From Blautia sp. (GTDB taxonomy: Bacteria > Bacillota > Clostridia > Lachnospirales > Lachnospiraceae): a stretch of DNA of 64,000 nucleotides. Location: contig JALEHU010000092.1 of the NCBI GenBank assembly GCA_022770365.1, forward strand, positions 1-64,000, written 5' to 3'. A program made the position numbers and the translations under genes. Below are positions 20,752 through 30,353 of the stretch, piece by piece; the stretch's first letter is position 1, and every line of letters starts with the position of its first letter. The notes under the pieces are model-generated. The model was not told the origin of the DNA, made no database searches, and was given only the letters and a program-made list of their open reading frames with translations.

Positions 20752-20771
20752 AATATCATAATTATGATATT
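20752..20771. promoter_or_regulatory. Perfect 20-bp palindrome AATATCATAATTATGATATT, candidate operator
   Basis: Immediately upstream of TATAAT-containing promoter-like sequence for the GPH symporter remnant. Confidence 0.45.
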
Positions 20772-20851
20772 GAAATTGCCTGTTACCGGATATAATTAAG
20801 CCATCAAAAGGAAAGAACCGGTTTGAAGCCGGAATGATGGAGGAAAGAGAC

Positions 20852-21509
20852 ATGCAAAAGTTAGAACATGAAGCGTCTTATTATGAGACCAGCAGCTTCA
20901 AATGGAGACAGCGTAGGCAATGTGGACACCATGCCGCTGGCACTGACCCTTCTTACACTGCTTGCAATCCCGACCATGGTACTTGCCGCTTACCTGAATG
21001 GAAAAGGTATTGCCAAAGTAAAACTGATGCAGTTTGGTGCCATTGTGGACCTGGTCGGCTACCTGATCCTGTTCTTTACATCAAACGGAACAATCGCAAC
21101 TGACTCTCTGGGACTGATCGGACTTGGCTTCGGATTCCGTTCCAGTATGTTCTTCTCCATGATGCGTGACATCTTTGATTATACAGAATGGCAGTGCGGC
21201 AGAAGCCTTGGAGGAACACAGAATGCAATTTCGGGATTTATGAATAAACTGTCTTCCGCATCTGCATCTGCAATTGTATCTGCTCTTCTCGTATGGGGTA
21301 ATTACAATGCAGAAAAACTGGATGAAGCTATGAGTACCGGACTGAGTATTGCAGAAAACTTCCCGCAGACCTATAAGGCTATCAACTTTGCTTTCGGTGG
21401 ATTGTCCCTGATTTCCACTGTGCTTGCAATACTTATACTGATTCCATACGATCTTGATAAGAGATATCCGGAAATCCGTGCAGAACTGAACAAGCGTCAG
21501 GGCAAATAA
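20852..21509 (+). pseudogene. GPH-family sugar:cation symporter, N-terminal half deleted
   Basis: First ~18 codons MQKLEHEASYYETSSFKW in one frame, then C-terminal half (MRDIFDYTEWQCGRSLGGTQNAISGFMNKL) in another. Confidence 0.85.
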
Positions 21510-21546
21510 AAAACGATAATAAATATTATCAAGGAGGGTTTTTACT

Positions 21547-22215
21547 ATGTGGAATTATGTTTTTACTGTACCGGAAAACAAAAAAGTGCGTGTGATCGTA
21601 CATACAGACTGCAAGAATGAGGCAGATGATCAGTTCGCGGTAGCACATCATCTGATGACTCCAAGATTTGATATCAAAGGCCTTGTTGCAGGTCACTTCT
21701 GGAAAAATCCGCGGGGATACGGAGAACTTGGAACTGCGAAGGCCAGCTATGATGAGATCATCAAAGTGATGGATCTGATGGGATTAAAAGATCAGTACCC
21801 GGTAAAGCTGGGCGCACCCCGCGGACTTGAGGATGAACACACGCCTATTGACTCTGAAGGAGCACAGCTGATTATTGAAGAGGCAATGCGTGAGGATGAC
21901 AGACCGCTTTATATTGCGTGCCAGGGAGCTGTCACAGATGTGGCGTCCGCAATTCTTTTGAAACCGGAGATCGCAGAGCGAATGACTGTGATCTGGATCG
22001 GAGGAGGAGATTATCCCAAGGGTGGATTTGAGTTCAATCTGATGATGGACGTGAATGCTGCCAATGTTATTTTTTCATCCGGAGTTCCTGTATGACAGGT
22101 GCCAAAGAGTCTTTACAAAGTCACAGGAACTTTGAACCGCTACAAAAAGAAATCTTTCTATTGGTATAAAGATGTCATTGCAACGAATGGAGAATCACTT
22201 CATAAGGAGGTATAG
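21547..22215 (+). pseudogene. Nucleoside hydrolase (IU-NH-like) 5' part with TGA in place of Trp, joined to the 3' end of a GH1 (6-phospho-)beta-glucosidase
   Basis: HTDCKNEADDQFAVAHHL at N-term; ..SSGVPV*QVPKSLYK; then TLNRYKKKSFYWYKDVIATNGESLHKEV* (GH1 C-terminal signature). Confidence 0.82.
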
Positions 22216-22218
22216 AAC

Positions 22219-23790
22219 ATGGGAGAAACATTGATCAGTATTATTCCTGACATGGAACGAAAAATAGTTGACGAATTTGTAAAAAAAGCAGTGGAGCTGG
22301 ATCATCCTCTTCTGGAAAAAACAGTGAAGCCTGTCCGCCTGGTAGAGATCGGAAGAGACGCAAAAGGGAACGGCGTTCCCGTATCAAGTGAATCCATCGA
22401 AGAAATGCCCGGAAAGCTTCTGCGCAAAGGTGACAGCATCTGCATGGATTTTGGTGATCACCATGTGGGCTATGTGACTCTGAAACTGAATTCCGCAGGA
22501 AGTCCGCAGGATGCACCGGCGTTTCTGCGTCTGAAATTTGCAGAGATCGCAAGTGAGATCCTGGACGATTCTTCCACATACCAGGGCTGGATCAGCAAAG
22601 GATGGATTCAGGAAGAGTTTATTCATATCGATGTGCTTCCCTGCGAGCTGAAACTTCCGAGACGCTACGCATTCCGTTACCTGGAAGTTCTGGCAATTGA
22701 TACTTCACAGAAGTTTCAGGTGGTTGTGGAGGATGCAGGGCTGACAGCCGTTTCATCCGTATCCATGGAGGATGTGAAGCCGTTGGAAGGACTTCCGGAG
22801 GATCTTCAGAAAATTGACCGTGCAAGTCTGAAAACGCTTCAGGACTGTATGCAGCATGTTTTTGAAGATGGTCCGAAACGTGACCGCCGTCTCTGGATCG
22901 GAGATCTTCGCCTGCAGGCAAAGGCTAATTATGTGACATTCAAAAATTATGACCTGGTGAAACGATGCATGTATCTGTTTGCAGGCCTTACAAGAGGCGA
23001 CGGCAAGATCGGTGCATGTCTGTTTACAGAACCGGTGATGCAGGTGGATGATACCTTCCTCTGGGATTATTCTCTGTTTTTTGTGTCCATTCTTCACGAT
23101 TATTATCAGGAGACAAAGGATCTTGAAATCGTAAAAGAACTCTGGCCTGCAGCATATACACAGATTAAGCTTGCACTGGATGATATGAAAGACGGAGTAC
23201 TGGATACTTCCGAAAATCCGATGATCGCATTTATTGACTGGAAGGAAGGTCTGGACCGTCAGGCTGCTGCACAGGGTGTGTGGATCTACTGTCTTCGCCA
23301 TGGCAAAGTGCTTGCACAGCTTGCAGGGGATACTGCGGCTCTGGACGAGCTGGATGGCCTTCTGAAGGATGCAGTGGAAAAAGCAGTTTCCCGTTTCTGG
23401 GATGAGGAGCAGGGATTCTTTGTGAGCGGAGCAAAGTGTCAGGTTTCCTGGTCCAGTCAGGCATGGATGGTGCTTGCGGATATATTCGATCAGGAAAAGA
23501 GCCGGGAACTGATGCTTCATCTTCTGGATGTAAAACCGGCTATGGGCGTTATGACTCCGTATGCTTACCATCATGTGATCGAGGCACTCCTTCATGTGGG
23601 CGAAAAGGACAAAGCGCTGGAACTTATGAGAACCTACTGGGGCGGCATGATCGATCTCGGAGCAGATACCTTCTGGGAGGCGTTTGATCCGGCTGATCCC
23701 CTTGCTTCTCCGTATGGGAATATGCAGGTAAACAGCTTCTGTCATGCATGGAGCTGTACACCGGCATGGCTCCTGAGAGAGTATTTCTGA
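22219..23790 (+). CDS. GH78-like alpha-L-rhamnosidase/sugar hydrolase
   Basis: GPKRDRRLWIGDLRLQAKANY, GADTFWEAFDP. Confidence 0.8.
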   Translation: MGETLISIIPDMERKIVDEFVKKAVELDHPLLEKTVKPVRLVEIGRDAKGNGVPVSSESIEEMPGKLLRKGDSICMDFGDHHVGYVTLKLNSAGSPQDAPAFLRLKFAEIASEILDDSSTYQGWISKGWIQEEFIHIDVLPCELKLPRRYAFRYLEVLAIDTSQKFQVVVEDAGLTAVSSVSMEDVKPLEGLPEDLQKIDRASLKTLQDCMQHVFEDGPKRDRRLWIGDLRLQAKANYVTFKNYDLVKRCMYLFAGLTRGDGKIGACLFTEPVMQVDDTFLWDYSLFFVSILHDYYQETKDLEIVKELWPAAYTQIKLALDDMKDGVLDTSENPMIAFIDWKEGLDRQAAAQGVWIYCLRHGKVLAQLAGDTAALDELDGLLKDAVEKAVSRFWDEEQGFFVSGAKCQVSWSSQAWMVLADIFDQEKSRELMLHLLDVKPAMGVMTPYAYHHVIEALLHVGEKDKALELMRTYWGGMIDLGADTFWEAFDPADPLASPYGNMQVNSFCHAWSCTPAWLLREYF

Positions 23791-23925
23791 GTAAATTCAT
23801 TGGAATATAAATTTTTTATATCAATTTCTTGAAGAATTTGTAAAAAGAAGTTCCATTTTAGGAAGATTTGGTATAAAATCAAGATAGAGATTGGCAGCAG
23901 GCCAATGAATCAGGAGGAAATATCA

Positions 23926-25074
23926 ATGAAGAATAAAATGGCAAAAAGAATAATATATGCATCTGCAGCGGCAATGCTGTGTTTAAATACACCGGCAGCA
24001 GCCATGGCAGCGGAGACTGATGGGCAGACACAGCAAACTGACCGGAGCGCGTCAGAAGATGCATCTGAGAATACTGCAGAAGAAAAGGAAAAAGAACGTA
24101 TTCCGGAGGATGTGACTGTTACTCTCCAGACAGGTGATGTAGTATTGAAGAATGAGACAAAACGTTTCTTTGCCAATGCCGAATATAAGAGAGCCGAATC
24201 CAAAGTTCTGGAAACTTCAGAAGAGACAGAAGAAACGGGTGCAGCCGAGGAAACAGAAGTGGTTGCCCAGACATGGAATCTGATCCTTACAGAAGAGCCG
24301 ACTGTGGAAGAAATAGATGGCGAGAAGAAAGAAAAGGCCGGAGAGGTACATACTTTTGACGATGTGAGAGCTGACAAATGGACGGAACCTGTACTGACAG
24401 AAGAATTCGGATTCCTTTATATCACCTATGTGGATGAAAATCAGGAAAAACAGGAAGCGGCGGAGACAGCAGAAGAAGAAAAAGAACTGGAAGAACCGGT
24501 TACTGTTTATGCTACTACAGAAGTAAATATTCGTGAGAGTGCAGATGTTGCTTCTGCACTGGTGACAGTAACTGTATTTGGAGAAGAATGGAAGGCTGTT
24601 GCCTCTTTACCGGGCTGGGTCAAAGTGGAGAAAGACGGAAAAACAGGATACGTCCGTCATGAGTATGTGACAGATGACAAGAATGAGCTGGAGGAACTGA
24701 AAAATCAGATCATAACACCAACTCCTGCACTGGCACAGAACGATTCGCAGCAGTCCCAGAGCAGCAGTCAGGAACCGCAGTATTCTTATAGTCAGTCATC
24801 CGGATCTTCATCCGGTTCTTCGTCTGGAAGTTCTTCCTCATCCGGAGGACAGTCAGACTCCGGAAGTTCATCGAACAACAGTGGAGCAGACTATGCTGAG
24901 GAACCTGTGGATGCGGACGAAGTATTTGAACCTGATGTTCCGGAAGAGCCGGAAGTTCCGTCTGAGCCTGAGACTCCATCAGAACCTATTGAAGATCCGC
25001 CTGCATCGGAGGATACCGGAGATGCCGGTGAAGTATACGAGAGCGGAACAGCAGAGGAACCCAATGAAGCCTGA
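23926..25074 (+). CDS. Secreted SH3-domain protein with Ser/Gly- and Pro/Glu-rich tail
   Basis: Signal peptide; EVNIRESADVASALVTVTVFGEEWKAVASLPGWVKVEKDGKTGYV SH3b; low-complexity C-terminus. Confidence 0.8.
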   Translation: MKNKMAKRIIYASAAAMLCLNTPAAAMAAETDGQTQQTDRSASEDASENTAEEKEKERIPEDVTVTLQTGDVVLKNETKRFFANAEYKRAESKVLETSEETEETGAAEETEVVAQTWNLILTEEPTVEEIDGEKKEKAGEVHTFDDVRADKWTEPVLTEEFGFLYITYVDENQEKQEAAETAEEEKELEEPVTVYATTEVNIRESADVASALVTVTVFGEEWKAVASLPGWVKVEKDGKTGYVRHEYVTDDKNELEELKNQIITPTPALAQNDSQQSQSSSQEPQYSYSQSSGSSSGSSSGSSSSSGGQSDSGSSSNNSGADYAEEPVDADEVFEPDVPEEPEVPSEPETPSEPIEDPPASEDTGDAGEVYESGTAEEPNEA

Positions 25075-25996
25075 ACAGATAAATTCTTTATTAAGTGATT
25101 GTACACTTTGTCCGCGTGAATGTCACGCAGACCGTCTTGCAGGAAAAACGGGATATTGCGGCATGGACAGTACTTTGAGTGCTGCCCGTGCCGCTTTGCA
25201 TATGTGGGAAGAGCCATGTATTTCAGGAACAAAGGGGTCCGGGGCTGTATTCTTTACCGGATGCGGACTGAAATGCTGTTTTTGCCAGAATCGGGAAATT
25301 GCCATTGGTGACTGCGGAATCGAAATCACAGTAGATAGGCTTGCGGATATATTTCTGGAACTGGAACAAAAAGGTGCTGCGAATCTGAATCTGGTCACGG
25401 GGGCACATTATGTGCCTCAGATTCTTGCAGCTCTTGAGACCGCGTATCGATATGGATTTGGTCTTCCGGTTGTCTATAATTCCAGCGGCTACGAAAAAAT
25501 GGAGACACTTCGTCTTCTGAATGGATATGTGGATGTGTATCTGCCTGATCTGAAATATCTGGAAACGGAGCTGGCCAGGGCGTTTTCTCATGCGTCGGAT
25601 TATCCGGAAAGGGCGAAAGAAGCGCTTCACGAGATGGTGAAACAGACTGGAAAGTGTGAATTTGGAGAAGACGGATATATCAAAAGAGGCACGATCGTCA
25701 GGCATCTGATACTGCCCGGTCATACCAGAAATTCCATCAAAGTGCTGGAATATCTTCATGAGACCTACGGAAACGATATTTATATCAGCATCATGAACCA
25801 GTTTACTCCAATATATCATCAGGACAAATATCCGGAACTGAACCGGAAAGTGACTGCAAGGGAATACCGGAAGGTGATGGATGCCGCCATGGAAATCGGG
25901 ATTGAAAACGGATTTATTCAGGAAGGGGAAACTGCAAAAGAAAGCTTTATTCCTGTCTTTGATCATGAAGGGGTACTGCCCCGGAAGAAAAAATAA
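25064..25996 (+). CDS. Radical SAM protein (PflA-like / AmmeMemoRadiSam-related)
   Basis: TGCGLKCCFCQN CxxxCxxC motif; YVDVYLPDLKY. Confidence 0.85.
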   Translation: MKPEQINSLLSDCTLCPRECHADRLAGKTGYCGMDSTLSAARAALHMWEEPCISGTKGSGAVFFTGCGLKCCFCQNREIAIGDCGIEITVDRLADIFLELEQKGAANLNLVTGAHYVPQILAALETAYRYGFGLPVVYNSSGYEKMETLRLLNGYVDVYLPDLKYLETELARAFSHASDYPERAKEALHEMVKQTGKCEFGEDGYIKRGTIVRHLILPGHTRNSIKVLEYLHETYGNDIYISIMNQFTPIYHQDKYPELNRKVTAREYRKVMDAAMEIGIENGFIQEGETAKESFIPVFDHEGVLPRKKK

Positions 25997-26152
25997 AAAA
26001 TATCCCACAAATGGAAGGAGGCCGGTACTTTCGTACCGGCGCGTATGAAAAAGAAAAATATTGTAGAAAGCTGTACGCTTTCTATGCACTATACTATAAA
26101 AAAGAAATGTGAAGATTCTGTGATGACCATTTGAAAAAAATGTGAAAACAAC

Positions 26153-26230
26153 TTGACATTTGGAGTATGAGGAAATATCATTTTAGTAGAAACAAAGGCG
26201 TTTTGCACGGGTGCAGAGCGTCTTTTTTTT
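26153..26230 (+). promoter_or_regulatory. Promoter followed at once by terminator-like hairpin (candidate attenuator)
   Basis: TTGACA-17-TATCAT at 26153-26181; stem GGCGTTTTGCAC/GTGCAGAGCGTC with G-U pairs, then T8. Confidence 0.55.
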
Positions 26231-26286
26231 GCATATTTATGCGGATCGTGTTAGTGGATGAGAGAAATAACAGGGAGGGATCGCTA

Positions 26287-28842
26287 ATGAAATATCATGA
26301 AAAAGTAAGCACAGGTATGGCAGGGTTTGACAAGACCATAGACATGCTTCGTATGGGAGATAATGTAGTCTGGCAGATCGATAAGATTGATGATTATCTG
26401 GAGGTTGTCCGGCCTTATATTCGAAAAGCCCGGGAAGATCGCCGGCGGATCGTGTATTTCCGCTTTGGAAGTCATCAGCCGGTGCTGGAAGAAGCGGAGG
26501 ATATTAAGGTTTACGAGGTGGACGCAGGCAACGGGTTCGAACAGTTTGCCACAGACATTCATCAGATTGCGGAACGTGAAGGCAGAAAAGTGTTCTATGT
26601 TTTTGACTGCCTGACGGAACTTTTGAAATTCTGGTATTCGGATCTGATGATCGGCAACTTCTTCAAAGTAACCTGTCCGTTTTTGTATATCATGGATACC
26701 GTCGCTTATTTTGCCATTATGCGGAACAGGCATGTGTTCGATACGATAGCAAGGATCAGGGAGACGACCCAGTGTCTTTTTGATCTTTATATGATTCAGG
26801 GAAGCATGTATATTCATCCTCTGAAGGCTGACGGACGTTATTCCCCCACCATGTTTTTCCCTCATAAGATCGAAGGGGATAAATTTACCAGTATCACCTC
26901 CAGTGCACAGGCTGCAGTGCTGTTTTCTGATTTTGAATGGGACAAAAACCGTCTGGATTACTGGAATGTGACCATGGACCGTGCAAGGGAGCTTCTGAAT
27001 GCACCGGAAGAAAAACAGGAGGATATGAAGAACCTTTTGGTCAGTCTCTTCATCGGAAAAGAAACAAGAGTGCGGGAGCTGTGCAGAAAGCATTTTAACC
27101 TGAGAGATCTTCTGAAAATTGTCTCCAGAGAAGTTGGTACAGGATATATCGGCGGCAAGAGTGTCGGCATGCTTCTTGCCAGAAAAATCATAAAAAACGC
27201 ACAGGGAGAAATGGCGGAGATCCAGAATTATCTGGAACCGGATGATTCTTTCTTTATCGGCGCGGATGTATACTATACTTATATTGTTCAAAATGGCTGG
27301 TGGGAGCTGCGCCTGGAGCAGAAGACGGAAGAGGGATATCTGACCATGGCAGAGCAGTTTCGTGAAAAGCTTCTTGGCGGAGGTTTTCCTGAAATTATTG
27401 AAGAGGAATTTGTACACATGCTGGAATACTTCGGACAGTCACCGGTGATCGTGCGTTCCAGTTCTCTGCAGGAAGACAATTTCGGCAATGCCTTTGCGGG
27501 AAAATATGAGAGCGTTTTCTGTGTTAACCAGGGAACACCGGAGGAACGTCTGCGTGCATTTGAAGATGCCGTGCGCCGTGTTTATGCCAGCACGATGAAT
27601 CCGGATGCTCTTCAGTACCGCCGTCAGAGGGGACTTGCCTATAAGGATGAACAGATGGCAATTCTGGTGCAGCGCGTTTCCGGGGATTATTATGGAGATT
27701 ACTTTTTCCCTCATGCAGCAGGTGTAGGCAATTCTTCCAATCTTTATGTGTGGGACAAAAATATGGATATGGATGCAGGAATGCTGCGTCTGGTATTCGG
27801 TCTCGGAACGAGGGCTGTGGATCGTGTCATAGGAGATTATGTGAAGATTGTGGCTCTGGATGATCCCTCCAGACTTCCTCTTCTCACGGCTCAGGACGAA
27901 CGGAAATATTCCCAGCACAATGCAGACGTGCTGGATCTGCGCAGCAATGTGTGGTGCAGCAGGGATATCGGTGACCTGCTGAAAGAAGATATCCATGTGA
28001 AGAAAACACTGTTTCTCACTATGGATTATGCGGAGGCGGATCGTCTGCGGGAACTGGGATACACCAATCTGCCGGTACCGTTCACCGTGAATTTCCGGCG
28101 GATGCTCACACAGACGAAGTTTCTGGAGATCATGAAAAAAATGCTGCATCTTCTTTCGGAAGCCTATGATTATCCGGTAGATGTGGAATTTACCGTGAAT
28201 TTTCAGGATGAAAAGAACTTTTTCTTTAATCTGGTACAGTGCCGTCCGCTCCAGACCCGAGGTCTCGGCAAGACAGTGGAAATTCCCAAACTGGATTCCA
28301 CAGAGGAATGTCTTTTCTATTCAGAAGGAAACTTCATGGGCGGAAATCTCCGTGTAGCAGTGGATAAAGTTATCTTTGTGGATATCCATGGATATCTGGC
28401 ATGCCAGGAACAGGGAAAATATCAGGTGGCGAGAAACATCGGCAAGCTGAATCAATTACTGAAAGACGAACATGTGCTTCTTATGGGGCCTGGCAGATGG
28501 GGAACCACAACACCCTCTCTGGGTGTTCCGGTGCATTTTACAGAGATCAGCAACATGACAGCAATGTGTGAGATTTCCTACCAGTCAGAAGGGCTGATGC
28601 CGGAACTTTCCTACGGCAGTCACTTTTTTCAGGATCTGGTGGAATCAGGAGTATTCTATCTGGCGTTATTTAAAGAACAGAAAGATGTAATCTTCCATGA
28701 GGAGAAACTTCTGGAAGCGGATAATCTGCTGGAGAAAATACTTCCCGAGGCCGGGGCATATAAAGATGTGATCCGTGTGGTGGATGTGAAGGGAATGGAA
28801 CTGTATTCAGATATTTCCTGTCAGAGAGTATTCTGTAAATAA
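26287..28842 (+). CDS. PEP synthase/PPDK-type ATP-binding domain protein with N-terminal RecA/KaiC-like domain
   Basis: YIGGKSVGMLLA, SPVIVRSSSLQEDNFGNAFAGKYESVF, ARVYASTMNP-like segment; N-terminal STGMAGFDKTIDMLRMGDNVVW. Confidence 0.8.
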   Translation: MKYHEKVSTGMAGFDKTIDMLRMGDNVVWQIDKIDDYLEVVRPYIRKAREDRRRIVYFRFGSHQPVLEEAEDIKVYEVDAGNGFEQFATDIHQIAEREGRKVFYVFDCLTELLKFWYSDLMIGNFFKVTCPFLYIMDTVAYFAIMRNRHVFDTIARIRETTQCLFDLYMIQGSMYIHPLKADGRYSPTMFFPHKIEGDKFTSITSSAQAAVLFSDFEWDKNRLDYWNVTMDRARELLNAPEEKQEDMKNLLVSLFIGKETRVRELCRKHFNLRDLLKIVSREVGTGYIGGKSVGMLLARKIIKNAQGEMAEIQNYLEPDDSFFIGADVYYTYIVQNGWWELRLEQKTEEGYLTMAEQFREKLLGGGFPEIIEEEFVHMLEYFGQSPVIVRSSSLQEDNFGNAFAGKYESVFCVNQGTPEERLRAFEDAVRRVYASTMNPDALQYRRQRGLAYKDEQMAILVQRVSGDYYGDYFFPHAAGVGNSSNLYVWDKNMDMDAGMLRLVFGLGTRAVDRVIGDYVKIVALDDPSRLPLLTAQDERKYSQHNADVLDLRSNVWCSRDIGDLLKEDIHVKKTLFLTMDYAEADRLRELGYTNLPVPFTVNFRRMLTQTKFLEIMKKMLHLLSEAYDYPVDVEFTVNFQDEKNFFFNLVQCRPLQTRGLGKTVEIPKLDSTEECLFYSEGNFMGGNLRVAVDKVIFVDIHGYLACQEQGKYQVARNIGKLNQLLKDEHVLLMGPGRWGTTTPSLGVPVHFTEISNMTAMCEISYQSEGLMPELSYGSHFFQDLVESGVFYLALFKEQKDVIFHEEKLLEADNLLEKILPEAGAYKDVIRVVDVKGMELYSDISCQRVFCK

Positions 28843-28852
28843 AGATTCCCCG

Positions 28853-28893
28853 GCAGTCAGTCTTTGAGAAACAGAATGTACTGCCGGGGTATT
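28853..28893. terminator. Bidirectional terminator between convergent genes
   Basis: CCCCGGCAGT...ACTGCCGGGG. Confidence 0.7.
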
Positions 28894-28901
28894 TTGATGG
28901 T

Positions 28902-30341
28902 TTAAAATTTTTTCCATGTGTTTTTGGAGAAGAGCAGAAGCATGGGGAAAATCTCAAGTCTTCCAAGCAGCATATCGAAAATCAGTACGATTTTGGAAAA
29001 GCCGGAAAACATGTTGAAATTTCCTGTAGGTCCTACAATCTCCAGACCGGGTCCGATATTGTTCAGTGTGGCAGCCACACTGGTAAAGTTCGTGATCAGA
29101 TCAAATTCATCAAGGCTGATGAGAAGCACAGAAACTGCGAAAATCAGCACATAGGTACTCATAAAAATATTTGTGGAACGGACCACTTCATGGGGGATGG
29201 ACTTGCCGTCCATTTTCACTTTTTTGACCGCATTGGGATGGAGATAGATGACTATTTCCTTGCGGATAGATTTGCACAGGATCAGAAAACGTGAAACTTT
29301 GATTCCTCCGCCTGTACTTCCGGCACATGCGCCCACGAACATCAGAAGGACAAGAATGGTCTTGGAGAAGCCTGGCCAGAGATTAAAATCAGCAGTGGCA
29401 AATCCCGTCGTAGTAATGATGGAACTTACCTGAAAAGCCGCATCCTTAAGAGCAATGCCGATGTTGTCATAAAGTCCTCTGATATTAACAGTAATGGCAA
29501 TAATGGCGACTGCAATGATTGCCAGATAGTACCGGATTTCTTCTACATGCAGTGCCTGAATGAATTTCCTGGACAGCACCAGATAATAAAACGTAAAATT
29601 GATTCCAAAGAGAATCATAAATATCGTAACTACAACCTGAATGTATGTGCTGTAACCGGCGATACTGTCTGATCTGACGCCGAATCCGCCGGTACCTGCA
29701 GTTCCAAAAGCTGTGCAGAGAGCATCAAATACCGGCATTTTGCCCAGCAGAAGAAGAAGAATCTCTGCGACAGTGATACCGAAATAGATGATATAGAGAA
29801 TTTTGGCAGTGGACTGCACCTTCGGAACAAGCTTGCTGACAGAAGGCCCCGGGCTTTCTGCACGCATCAGAGACATGTGATATCCGCCTGTCAGAGGGAG
29901 CATGGACAGCAGAAGCACCAGAACGCCCATGCCGCCGATCCAGTGGGTAAAGCTGCGCCAGATGAGCATACAGTGGGACAACGCTTCCACATTTTCCAGA
30001 ATACTGGCTCCTGTGGTAGTAAAACCGGAAACTGTCTCAAAGACCGCATTGATATAATTGGGAATACTTCCGCTGACAGTAAAGGGAAGAGCTCCTGTGA
30101 GACTCAGTACGATCCAGCTGATCGCTACAGTTACGCAGCCTTCTTTCATATAGAAGACTTTGTTCGATGGCTTTTTTCTGGTAATCAGGGCACCTGCCGC
30201 AAGACAGAGCATCATGGTAATGAGAAATGCATAGCCGTCTTTTTCTCTGTAGAGCAGTGAAGTGATCAGGGGAAGTGTCATAAAGGCAGCCTGGAACCGC
30301 AGGATATATCCGGTAATATAAATGATCATGGAATAATTCAT
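28902..30341 (-). CDS. trkH: Trk-type potassium uptake membrane protein TrkH
   Basis: TTGASILENVEALSHCMLIWRSFTHWIGGMGVLVL; GTGGFGVRSDSIAGY; GSTGGGIKV. Confidence 0.93.
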   Translation of the reverse strand: MNYSMIIYITGYILRFQAAFMTLPLITSLLYREKDGYAFLITMMLCLAAGALITRKKPSNKVFYMKEGCVTVAISWIVLSLTGALPFTVSGSIPNYINAVFETVSGFTTTGASILENVEALSHCMLIWRSFTHWIGGMGVLVLLLSMLPLTGGYHMSLMRAESPGPSVSKLVPKVQSTAKILYIIYFGITVAEILLLLLGKMPVFDALCTAFGTAGTGGFGVRSDSIAGYSTYIQVVVTIFMILFGINFTFYYLVLSRKFIQALHVEEIRYYLAIIAVAIIAITVNIRGLYDNIGIALKDAAFQVSSIITTTGFATADFNLWPGFSKTILVLLMFVGACAGSTGGGIKVSRFLILCKSIRKEIVIYLHPNAVKKVKMDGKSIPHEVVRSTNIFMSTYVLIFAVSVLLISLDEFDLITNFTSVAATLNNIGPGLEIVGPTGNFNMFSGFSKIVLIFDMLLGRLEIFPMLLLFSKNTWKKF

Positions 30342-30353
30342 ATCAGGTCTCCT

